A stretch of DNA of 6,467 nucleotides. Origin: Gammaproteobacteria bacterium. Lineage in GTDB: Bacteria; Pseudomonadota; Gammaproteobacteria; Pseudomonadales; Pseudomonadaceae. The notes below the pieces were generated by a model. That model did no database searches and was not told the origin of the DNA. It saw only the letters and a list, made by a program, of their open reading frames with translations. Shown one piece after another: positions 1 through 5,456 of this stretch (the stretch's first letter is position 1; each line of letters begins with the position of its first letter). The stretch is taken from NCBI GenBank assembly GCA_012513235.1, contig JAAZCO010000013.1:1-6467 (forward strand), read 5' to 3'. Made by a program: the position numbers and the translations under genes.

Positions 1-160
1 CATCAAAAAAATAGCCGCCTTCCAGTGCTGAATTGTATTCACATAGCAGCAGTTCAATGGCTGATTTTGAGCGGTTAGCAATCCATCTAGCACGCTCGAG
101 TGAGGGTTGGGAATCTTTTGATGTTGGGTCAATGACCACTAAAAGTTGCTGCAAATTCAT
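1..160 (-). CDS. uspE: UspE-type universal stress protein, N-terminal fragment (cut by window edge)
   Basis: The minus strand encodes 53 codons from an ATG at 160-158 and runs open off the left edge. The start MNLQQLLVVIDPTSKDSQP fits the first beta strand and adenine/phosphate-loop region of a Usp domain; Asp11 of the VVIDP motif matches the conserved nucleotide-contacting aspartate. E. coli UspE begins in the same style (LVVIDPNQDDQPALRRA, from memory), and here the fragment continues to LERARWIANRS and ELLLCEY, as expected for the first helix and second strand. UspE proteins are cytoplasmic, have two tandem Usp domains and are about 300 residues long, so most of the gene lies outside. An AAGGAG ribosome binding site 7 nt upstream fixes the start. 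P. aeruginosa has a Usp gene (PA4328) in the same general neighbourhood, which supports orthology. The family is clear; the exact subtype is less so because the second domain is not visible. Confidence 0.85.
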   Translation of the reverse strand, partial: MNLQQLLVVIDPTSKDSQPSLERARWIANRSKSAIELLLCEYNSALEGGYFFD

Positions 161-167
161 GGTAAAA

Positions 168-173
168 CTCCTT
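168..173 (-). promoter_or_regulatory. Ribosome binding site of the uspE-like gene
   Basis: On the minus strand the hexamer AAGGAG sits 7 nt upstream of the ATG at 160-158. It is a near-perfect Shine-Dalgarno match at ideal spacing, and it is the main proof that the truncated left-edge frame is a real gene start. Confidence 0.85.
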
Positions 174-250
174 AGTGAACAAGATATACCGCAATACCTA
201 AGCACGATAGCACAGTGTTGCAAATAGGTTTTAGGCTGACTGATGTTAAG

Positions 251-278
251 AGTATAGCTGCTTAGTGTGGGGTTAAAA
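251..278 (-). promoter_or_regulatory. Possible sigma70-type promoter for the uspE-like gene
   Basis: On the minus strand a TATACT -10 element (251-256, 5 of 6 consensus bases) is preceded by a weak TTTTAA -35 (273-278, 3 of 6) with a 16 bp spacer. Transcription would start near 244, giving a leader of about 84 nt. It lies in the 183 bp gap between the DUF4350 stop and the uspE start. An imperfect dyad (279-298) lies immediately upstream of the -35, a typical activator position. The -35 is poor, so this is tentative. Confidence 0.3.
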
Positions 279-343
279 TTGATCTGATGGAGTATCAACC
301 TGTTTTTATTCAGTGTATTGCTCGCAGTGCAACAGATCTACCC

Positions 344-1645
344 TTAGGTATGGCGTTGCAGGGCGTTAATAAGCTGGCGCAAATGGGCAATCTGTTGTGC
401 CAGCGCTTGGATGCGCAGGGTTTCTGCGGTGGGCGGCTGCATGCAGCGAGCGATAAAGCTGAGTGGTAAAGCGCTGAGTTGAGCTAACAGGTGCCACTGC
501 TCAGCGACCAGCGCATCAGCAAATACTGGCTCGTATTGCTGTGCGCGTTGTTGAATCTCTTTTTGTAATGTCAGTATCAGATTGCGCTGTCCACTGGAGC
601 TGAGTTTTTTTAGCGCCTGCACCTGCGCTTTGCTTAACGCATGAGTGCTCAAGTGCGGTGTGCGCGATGCTGTAACGCGTCGTCTGAAGTATTCGGCTGC
701 ACCCAGTAGTAGCAGTACCAGTAAGCTGTAGAGTGCGGTGTGTTTTGGCCAGCCAGTACTCTGCTGTATGAGGCTTGTTGGGGGTGTGAGTAGCGTGACT
801 TCAGTGTCTTGGCTTAAATACCAGAGTAACCAAGCATGATCATATTGGCTTATTTCTGGCGTGTGCCACAGTTGTAGATCGCTCAGTAAGGTGATGAGCC
901 CCGCACCGTGGAGTAACTGCAGTAGATGAGTGCCCTTGTCACTGTTAGCCCAAGCATGTGCACGGTTGTCATGATCTTCTAAGTGGTAGTGGTTGCTGAA
1001 TGCTAAGTAAGCAGGTGATTGCTCGTTTTCTAAATATAAGCGTGTCAGGGATGGCATGTCTGCCGGTGCTGAAAGCGGAATTGGCGTTGTTGCGCTGTTA
1101 TCTTGGGCATGATGTGCAGTTGCCGGTTGTCGACTGATATTTAAGACCTCTAATAAAGAAGATGCAGGCCCGTTGTGCTGTTGACTCGCCGCCGAGACGA
1201 TCAAATGCCCGCCGGCGCGGACCCATGTCAGTAGTTCTTGTTGATGTTGGGTAATAAAATCTGAATCTTCGCTGAGTAACACTAAGGTGTGCAGGCCATT
1301 GCTGGGTGTGGCGAGTTGGCTGATATCTTGGCGTATCACTGCGTTAATTTCTTGCACCTGTAAAAAAGCAGCCATACTCTGCGCTGCGCTTAGCAGTGAG
1401 TGGTCGTGTTTTGGTGCGTTGCCCTGTTCAGCTAAAATAACGTTGATGCTGTGCTGTGCTTGCTCACTGTTGAGCATTTGTTTAAGCAGGCGCGGTGCAT
1501 CCGCTGGTAATTGAGTCTGCGCTCTGTTGTTTAAAACTGTTTGCTGTGGCGTGGCTGCCAGGGCATGAGTCGTCAGGCACAAACACAGGGCAATGCTCAG
1601 GCATCGGTAAAAAAAATTGATCAAAATAAGCCAGTTACAGTCCAT
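344..1645 (-). CDS. DUF4350-type membrane-anchored protein (orphan gene)
   Basis: 433 residues. Residues 1-30 resemble a signal peptide or membrane anchor: hydrophobic segment LSIALCLCL around 16-24 and a possible cleavage site after HALA at 27-30. Residues about 83-151 fit DUF4350: a helix (LLSAAQSMAAFLQ), then LVLLSED (121-127) and LLTWVRAGGHLIV (138-150), matching the family pattern of a strand followed by a WV-x-x-GG loop. A second conserved block, LITLLSDLQLW (250-260) and YDHAWLLW (268-275), also fits. A transmembrane helix spans about 302-319, followed by basic FRRR and a helical tail of about 110 residues. From memory, relatives lie in an RDD-SpoIIM-DUF4129-DUF4350-MoxR-DUF58 cluster (around PA4318-PA4323 in P. 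aeruginosa) and have an FGPL-like motif after the last helix. Neither the partners nor that motif are seen here. The biochemical role is unknown. No clear Shine-Dalgarno precedes the chosen ATG; the signal-like N terminus supports it. Confidence 0.7.
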   Translation of the reverse strand: MDCNWLILINFFYRCLSIALCLCLTTHALAATPQQTVLNNRAQTQLPADAPRLLKQMLNSEQAQHSINVILAEQGNAPKHDHSLLSAAQSMAAFLQVQEINAVIRQDISQLATPSNGLHTLVLLSEDSDFITQHQQELLTWVRAGGHLIVSAASQQHNGPASSLLEVLNISRQPATAHHAQDNSATTPIPLSAPADMPSLTRLYLENEQSPAYLAFSNHYHLEDHDNRAHAWANSDKGTHLLQLLHGAGLITLLSDLQLWHTPEISQYDHAWLLWYLSQDTEVTLLTPPTSLIQQSTGWPKHTALYSLLVLLLLGAAEYFRRRVTASRTPHLSTHALSKAQVQALKKLSSSGQRNLILTLQKEIQQRAQQYEPVFADALVAEQWHLLAQLSALPLSFIARCMQPPTAETLRIQALAQQIAHLRQLINALQRHT

Positions 1646-1938
1646 ACAGTTGAAATATACATCGATGAGATGTTCGTTAGCCTTATCAGTTGTGTGCTAT
1701 CCATCCCCGTATTTCGAGTGCGGGGCGAATAGCGCAGCTGCCGTGCATGTTTAGATTGAGAGTCTATAGTGAATACCCATCGAGCTTAAAGGTGCAGCTG
1801 TGTTGTGCGCTGTGTATCCTGTGCGCCCGATGATACGAGCAATCTTTATACCATTGATGCTGCACAAACTGAGGTGTTTGCATCGATGGAGTGTAGAACA
1901 TTATTGAGTTATGGCGCTGTAGTTGAGGAGTTTACACA
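1646..1938. other. Divergent intergenic region between the DUF4350 gene and sbcB
   Basis: About 290 bp separate the two divergent start codons, and no convincing gene is present. It contains two copies of the palindrome CATCGATG (1660-1667 and 1881-1888) and a small dyad at 1705-1725 (CCCCGTA pairing with TGCGGGG, including one G-U, loop of 7). The dyad is not followed by a T-run on either strand, so it is not a terminator. A 28-codon ORF at 1747-1833 has no ribosome binding site. I could not find a good -35/-10 pair for either gene; TATAGT at 1765-1770 is a decent -10 but has no partner -35. Confidence 0.6.
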
Positions 1939-3363
1939 ATGACAGAGAGTATTTTTTGGTATGACTTTGAAACCACAGGGATCCAGCCGCACAGTGATCG
2001 GCCTATGCAAGTTGCTGGTATTCGCACCAATGCTGAGCTGGAAGAGGTGGGTGAGCCGCTCAATATTTTTTGTAAATTAGCAGATGATATTTTGCCACAT
2101 CCCATGGCAACGCTGGTCACAGGCATTGGTCCTGACGTGCTTGAGCAGCAAGGGCTATTTGAAGTTGAGTTTATTGATAAGTTGCATCAGCAGATGATCC
2201 AGCCGCAGACCTGTACTGCGGGTTTCAATAATCTACGTTTTGATGATGAAATGACCCGTGCCACTTTGTATCGTAATTTTTACGACCCTTATGCGCGTGA
2301 ATGGCAAGGTGGTAACAGTCGCTGGGATTTAATCGATGTGTTGCGTTGTACCTGGGCGTTGCGTCCTGAAGGTATTCAGTGGCCTGAGCATGATGGGCGG
2401 GTCAGCTTTAAACTGGAGAGCTTTACTGCAGCCAATCACATTGCTCATGGTCAAGCGCATGATGCTTTAGCTGATGTGCGTGCAACCATTGCTGTAGCGC
2501 GTTTATTGCGTGAGCGTCAGCCTAAGTTGTTTAACTACTTATATGGTTTGCGACGTAAAAACGCGGTGCAAGAGCGTATTCGTTTGTTGCAGCCTATGTT
2601 GCATGTGTCGGGTATGTTTGGCGTTGAGCGCCATTGCTTAGCGCCAGTTTTACCTTTGGCTTGGCATCCGACTAACCGCAATGCCTTGATTGTTTGTGAT
2701 TTGCATGCCGATGTTTCGCCATTATTAGAACTGGATGCGCAGGCGCTCAAGGCGCGTTTGTATACTCGCCATGATGAGCTGGCTGAAGGTGAGCTCGCGG
2801 TGCCGTTAAAGTTAATTCATATTAATAAAAGCCCGGTTATTGCGCCGATGGCAGTTTTGCGTGATGAAGATACTCAGCGCTTAAATTTTGATCATCAGCT
2901 TTGGCAGGCTAACGCACAGTTGCTTAAAGACACGCAAGCGCAGTGGCACGATAAGCTGGCGAGCATCTATAAGGAGGAGCGTGAGTTTGCCGAGCAAGAT
3001 CCAGAGCAGCAGTTGTATGGCAGCTTTTTAGGTCCGCGAGATCGCAAGTTGTGTGAACAAGTACGACGTGCTGAGCCTGGCAACTTACAGCCCGAGCGTT
3101 GGCCCTTTGATGATATGCGTTTAGCACCTTTACTCTTTCGTTATCGTGCACGTAATTACCCCGATACTTTAAGTGAAGAAGAACGGGTGCAATGGCAGCA
3201 GTTTTGTCGTGAACGATTAAGTGGTGAGCAGCCTGGAGCGCCATTACTGCTTGCCGACTACTTGGTTGCTTATGCGCAGTTAACTGCAGAGCAACAAGCA
3301 CTTCCTGCGGTACAGGCATGGTATGAGCATGTGCAAAAAGTTCAACAAAACTTTAAGCTTTAG
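1939..3363 (+). CDS. sbcB: Exodeoxyribonuclease I (SbcB)
   Basis: Processive 3'-to-5' single-strand DNA exonuclease acting in the cytoplasm in recombination, repair and mismatch-repair excision, normally with SSB. The 474 residues match the family length (E. coli 475). It is a DEDDh nuclease: motif I is YDFETTG with Asp9 and Glu11, motif II is FDDEM with Asp102, and motif III is AHDALAD with His174 and Asp179. These line up with E. coli Asp15, Glu17, Asp108, His181 and Asp186 at a nearly constant offset. The exonuclease domain covers about residues 5-190. The rest corresponds to the SH3-like and C-terminal helical domains that form the DNA channel; KLCEQVR near 366-372 and the ALLLFRYRARNYP-like stretch near 395-410 are typical of the ExoI C domain. 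GAGGAG at 1925-1930, 8 nt before the ATG, supports the start. It faces mvaT tail to tail, as in P. aeruginosa (PA4316-PA4315). Nothing appears broken. Confidence 0.97.
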   Translation: MTESIFWYDFETTGIQPHSDRPMQVAGIRTNAELEEVGEPLNIFCKLADDILPHPMATLVTGIGPDVLEQQGLFEVEFIDKLHQQMIQPQTCTAGFNNLRFDDEMTRATLYRNFYDPYAREWQGGNSRWDLIDVLRCTWALRPEGIQWPEHDGRVSFKLESFTAANHIAHGQAHDALADVRATIAVARLLRERQPKLFNYLYGLRRKNAVQERIRLLQPMLHVSGMFGVERHCLAPVLPLAWHPTNRNALIVCDLHADVSPLLELDAQALKARLYTRHDELAEGELAVPLKLIHINKSPVIAPMAVLRDEDTQRLNFDHQLWQANAQLLKDTQAQWHDKLASIYKEEREFAEQDPEQQLYGSFLGPRDRKLCEQVRRAEPGNLQPERWPFDDMRLAPLLFRYRARNYPDTLSEEERVQWQQFCRERLSGEQPGAPLLLADYLVAYAQLTAEQQALPAVQAWYEHVQKVQQNFKL

Positions 3364-3395
3364 TTAAGAGTTGGGCTGATTTTTTCAAGTGATAC

Positions 3396-3423
3396 AAAAA
3401 CGCCCTACTTAGAGTAAGGCGTT
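3396..3423 (-). terminator. Rho-independent terminator of mvaT
   Basis: The inverted repeat at 3399-3423 pairs AACGCC with GGCGTT (6 bp) and TACT with AGTA (4 bp) around one C/A mismatch and a 3 nt loop. Read on the minus strand the stem ends directly in TTTTT (3396-3400), a classic intrinsic terminator 45 bp beyond the mvaT stop codon. Read on the plus strand it is followed by GATGTC with no T-run, so it should serve mvaT much better than sbcB, although it lies only 36 bp after the sbcB stop. Confidence 0.85.
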
Positions 3424-3467
3424 GATGTCATTGTGCTATTACGCACTTAATGATTTAAAGCTCAATA

Positions 3468-3833
3468 TCAGTCAAGCAAAGTAACCCAAGATTCTACAGT
3501 GTCACCACCCCATTTAGCTTTCCACTCTTTTAGAGTTTTGTGATTGCCACCTTTAGTTTCAATCACTTCGCCGTTGTGTGGGTTGTTGTAACGTTTGGTT
3601 TTACGAGGGCTGCGTGTACGAGTCACTTTGTTAGCGCTGTCACGTGTTGACTGTGGATCAATAATGACAGTGATATCGCGTAAAGACTTATTATATTCAG
3701 CCATTAAAGCGCGTAGCTTTTCTTCAAACTCAAGTTCTTTTTTTAGTTTGCTGTCTTGTGACAGGCTAGCTAAGCGATTTTCAAGTTCTTTAATGCGTTC
3801 TTTAGTTTCGCGAAATTCATTAATCAATGACAT
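3468..3833 (-). CDS. mvaT: MvaT, H-NS-family xenogeneic silencer
   Basis: Nucleoid-associated protein that binds A/T-rich DNA and silences horizontally acquired and virulence genes, acting as a dimer that oligomerises. It has 121 residues; P. aeruginosa MvaT has 124. The N terminus MSLINEFRETKERIKELENR begins the oligomerisation coiled coil, and KLKKELEFEEKLRALM (29-44) is almost identical to MvaT rather than MvaU, whose start I recall as MSKLAEFR. A basic linker of about residues 61-80 follows, three residues shorter than in P. aeruginosa. The C-terminal DNA-binding domain has YNNPHNGEVIETKGGNHKT (82-100) and LKEWKAKWG (101-109). Arg77, Gly96 and Asn97 occupy the positions of the AT-pincer residues Arg80, Gly99 and Asn100 reported for P. 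aeruginosa MvaT. An AGGA at 3842-3845, 8 nt upstream, serves as the ribosome binding site. The gene is monocistronic, with its own promoter (3982-4010) and terminator (3396-3423). MvaT-type proteins are often autoregulated, and the A/T-rich upstream region would allow this (inference). Confidence 0.97.
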   Translation of the reverse strand: MSLINEFRETKERIKELENRLASLSQDSKLKKELEFEEKLRALMAEYNKSLRDITVIIDPQSTRDSANKVTRTRSPRKTKRYNNPHNGEVIETKGGNHKTLKEWKAKWGGDTVESWVTLLD

Positions 3834-3934
3834 TTGGAAAATCCTATTAGTGAGTGTTTATTTATAAATTAAGGATTGTTGAGCGCGTCCGTAGTCACTA
3901 GTAAGCCAGTGAAACTCTATAAAACTCCAGTCTG

Positions 3935-3963
3935 CACAAAAATAGCTAGACACTATATTTGTG
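3935..3963 (-). repeat. Strong inverted repeat in the predicted mvaT mRNA leader
   Basis: On the minus strand the arm CACAAATATAG (3963-3953) pairs with CTATTTTTGTG (3945-3935) with a single T/T mismatch and a 7 nt loop (3946-3952), giving 10 of 11 paired positions. The predicted mvaT start site is near 3975, so the hairpin would lie at roughly +12 to +40 of the leader. It is not followed by a T-run on the minus strand, so it is not an obvious terminator or attenuator. It could instead be an operator for a dimeric regulator or a transcript-stabilising 5' hairpin. Confidence 0.65.
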
Positions 3964-3981
3964 ATCCCTTAATAACTACAG

Positions 3982-4010
3982 ATCATAAACCTATGCATCG
4001 ATTATGTAAA
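3982..4010 (-). promoter_or_regulatory. sigma70-type promoter of mvaT
   Basis: On the minus strand TTTACA (4005-4010, 5 of 6 matches to the -35 consensus) and TATGAT (3982-3987, 5 of 6 matches to the -10) are separated by exactly 17 bp. It is the best promoter seen in the window. Transcription would begin near 3975, leaving a leader of about 140 nt before the mvaT ATG. The surrounding DNA is A/T-rich, a suitable target for feedback by MvaT itself (inference). Confidence 0.7.
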
Positions 4011-4250
4011 GAATATCAATTGTAAATGGATGTTAAGTTTTAGTGTTGTGGGAAAGTTCAATAAAGATTAGTTTTTAATTTTTTACTTGGCTCGGTTCGT
4101 ACTTATGAAGTTTGTATTTAACGTCGCAGGACTTATGTTCTTTTATATAAATGATGATTACCTAACCTGCAGAGCTTGAATGCAGTGGGAAATGATTGGC
4201 GATGAGGATCGGGTTGAGACTGGTTTAGTCTGGTGCCGTGGGATTGTTTG

Positions 4251-4279
4251 CTGACTCAGCTGCCACATGGCGGTAGAAT
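4251..4279 (+). promoter_or_regulatory. Plausible sigma70-type promoter of purU
   Basis: CTGACT (4251-4256, 4 of 6 matches) and TAGAAT (4274-4279, 5 of 6) have a 17 bp spacer. The predicted start near 4286 gives a leader of about 44 nt that includes the ribosome binding site before the ATG at 4330. It lies downstream of the 4312 TTG-independent leader sequence and fits a 4330 start well. A weaker alternative is TTTACT (4082-4087) with TATGAA (4104-4109), spacer 16. Confidence 0.5.
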
Positions 4280-4319
4280 ATGGCTCATAGATTGTTATTA
4301 ATAAAAATTCTTTGTTTGT

Positions 4320-4323
4320 GAGG
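4320..4323 (+). promoter_or_regulatory. Ribosome binding site that sets the purU start
   Basis: GAGG (within TGTGAGG) lies 6 nt upstream of the ATG at 4330-4332. The longer in-frame option, a TTG at 4312, would place this site inside the coding sequence and has no Shine-Dalgarno of its own. This decides for the ATG. Confidence 0.75.
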
Positions 4324-4329
4324 TTTTGC

Positions 4330-5181
4330 ATGCGCACGTTTCGCCTTATTATTGCTTGTCCAGACCGAGTCGGTATTGTTGCTAAAGTCAGTAACTTTCT
4401 TGCAACATATAATGGTTGGATTCATCAGGCGAGCCATCACTCTGATGTGCACAGTGGTTGGTTCTTTATGCGTCATGAAATTCGCGCAGAATCATTACCT
4501 TTTGATTTAGAAGGTTTTAAACAGGCATTTACGCCGATTGCTAACGAGTTCTCAATGACCTGGAGTGTAAATGACTCTGACGTCAAAAAGCGTGTTGTAT
4601 TGATGGCCAGTCGCGAGTCGCATTGTTTGGCAGATTTACTGCATCGCTGGCATCGTAATGAATTGGATTGTGAAATTCCTTGTGTGATTGCTAACCATGA
4701 TGACTTGCGCAGTATGGTTGAATGGCACGGTATTCCTTTTTACCATGTGCCAGTTGACCCGAAGAACAAAGAGGTGGCCTTTGCTGAAGTCAGTCGCTTG
4801 ATCGATGAGCATGCCGCAGACTGCGTGGTACTGGCGCGTTATATGCAAATTTTGCCGCCGGATTTATGTGAGAAGTATCATGGTCGAGTGATTAATATTC
4901 ACCACAGTTTCTTGCCTTCTTTTATCGGTGCTAAGCCTTATCATCAGGCTGCATTGCGTGGCGTAAAGCTGATTGGTGCCACCTGTCACTATGTCACTGA
5001 AGATTTAGATGCTGGGCCAATTATCGAACAAGACGTGGTGCGTGTCAGTCATCGTGACAGCGTGGAAGATATGGTACGTAACGGTAAAGATGTTGAGAAA
5101 ATGGCGCTGGCACGCGGCCTGCGTTATCACCTGCAGGATCGTGTCATGATTCATGATAATAAAACCGTAGTCTTTGACTAA
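4330..5181 (+). CDS. purU: Formyltetrahydrofolate deformylase (PurU)
   Basis: Cytoplasmic enzyme hydrolysing 10-formyl-tetrahydrofolate to tetrahydrofolate and formate, balancing one-carbon pools and feeding formate to PurT or to oxidation. Starting at ATG 4330 it has 283 residues, the length I recall for Pseudomonas PurU, and opens MRTFRLIIACPDRVGIVAKV, the start of the regulatory ACT domain (about 1-80). The formyltransferase-fold domain covers about 88-283, with RVVLMASRESHCLADLL (88-104) as its first strand and helix. Catalytic-site motifs are NIHHSFLPSF (189-198) and LDAGPII (226-232); Asn189, His191 and Asp227 occupy the Asn-His-Asp positions of the GART/PurN family. GAKPYHQA (200-207) and IGATCHYV (215-222) are also typical. 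In E. coli, PurU is activated by methionine and inhibited by glycine through the ACT domain; the same is plausible here. It diverges from mvaT as in P. aeruginosa (PA4314-PA4315). No clear terminator follows. Confidence 0.96.
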   Translation: MRTFRLIIACPDRVGIVAKVSNFLATYNGWIHQASHHSDVHSGWFFMRHEIRAESLPFDLEGFKQAFTPIANEFSMTWSVNDSDVKKRVVLMASRESHCLADLLHRWHRNELDCEIPCVIANHDDLRSMVEWHGIPFYHVPVDPKNKEVAFAEVSRLIDEHAADCVVLARYMQILPPDLCEKYHGRVINIHHSFLPSFIGAKPYHQAALRGVKLIGATCHYVTEDLDAGPIIEQDVVRVSHRDSVEDMVRNGKDVEKMALARGLRYHLQDRVMIHDNKTVVFD

Positions 5182-5219
5182 GGCTCTAACTTGATAGGAC
5201 TGCATGCCTCTGGTGCTTT

Positions 5220-5456
5220 ATGCATGATGATGACGAATTACAGCCACTGCAGCACGCGACTGCGCAGCCTTTACCTATGCTAGGTGAGGGCTGCCTGCAG
5301 CGTTACGATCCTGAGTATTTAAGTGACCAGCATGGCGCTGACTTTTCTGCTGCTGTATTGCTCAGTCAATCGCTGTTTGCACAATACACTCCTGAATCAA
5401 TGCTAGTTGAGGTCTCGGTCACTGAGCTGCAGCCTAGAGCGCCTATACAAGACTAG
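5220..5456 (+). CDS. Small hypothetical protein, 78 residues
   Basis: I do not recognise this protein. It is acidic (start MHDDDELQPL), has no signal peptide or membrane segment, and its middle section CLQRYDPEYLSDQHGADFSAAV (split around residues 25-46) looks like a short folded domain, followed by an amphipathic SQSLFAQYTP and a beta-like MLVEVSVTEL. Codon choice resembles the neighbouring genes, and no competing frame is open across it. Against it, there is no good ribosome binding site: AGGA at 5196-5199 is 20 nt upstream, too far. An in-frame stop at 5187-5189 rules out a longer upstream start; Met20 (5277) is an alternative. It begins 38 bp after purU on the same strand, so it could be cotranscribed with purU. 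Its TAG overlaps the stop codon of the convergent bepA-like gene. Probably real, function unknown. Confidence 0.5.
   Translation: MHDDDELQPLQHATAQPLPMLGEGCLQRYDPEYLSDQHGADFSAAVLLSQSLFAQYTPESMLVEVSVTELQPRAPIQD

Larger units (their letters stand above)
3834..4329. other. Long A/T-rich divergent regulatory region between mvaT and purU
   Basis: About 500 bp lack a convincing gene. Most of the left two thirds is visibly A/T-rich, including an uninterrupted A/T run at 4072-4085 and TATATAAA at 4144-4151. It contains the mvaT promoter (3982-4010), a strong inverted repeat in the mvaT leader (3935-3963), a weaker dyad (TCACT at 3895-3899 with AGTGA at 3908-3912), and a plausible purU promoter (4251-4279). 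Two other short dyads are AGACT/AGTCT around 4216-4230 and CTGCA/TGCAG at 4168-4185. Short ORFs at 4105-4179 (24 codons) and 4192-4254 (20 codons) lack ribosome binding sites. The stretch 4011-4250 holds nothing else I can name; an sRNA cannot be excluded, but I see no promoter-terminator pair. Confidence 0.6.

Noticed and set aside
287..469. 60-residue plus-strand frame overlapping the end of the DUF4350 gene
   Set aside because: Antisense shadow over a better-supported gene, with no recognisable product.
1705..1725. GC-rich dyad with CCCCGTA and TGCGGGG arms
   Set aside because: No T-run on either side, so it is not a terminator; too short to claim as an operator without conservation.
1747..1833. 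28-codon ORF (MFRLRVYSEYPSS...) in the DUF4350-sbcB intergenic region
   Set aside because: No ribosome binding site, no recognisable motif, and its length is expected by chance.
2924..3319. 131-residue open frame on the minus strand inside sbcB
   Set aside because: It lies wholly antisense to a clear exonuclease I gene, has no ribosome binding site or known domain, and is a shadow of that coding sequence.
3349..3385. Possible sbcB terminator: A/T-only stem at 3349-3372 followed by six T at 3380-3385
   Set aside because: The stem is almost all A/T with a bulge, and the T-run begins 8 nt beyond it, so an intrinsic terminator is not convincing.
4105..4179. 24-codon hydrophobic ORF beginning MKFVFNVAGLMFFY upstream of purU
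   Set aside because: No Shine-Dalgarno sequence and no sign of coding constraint; likely chance in A/T-rich DNA.
4192..4254. 20-codon ORF just upstream of the purU promoter
   Set aside because: No properly spaced ribosome binding site, and its stop overlaps the predicted -35 of purU.
5182..5226. TGCAT/ATGCA inverted repeat after purU as a terminator
   Set aside because: Only a 5 bp stem with a loop of about 16 nt and no T-run.
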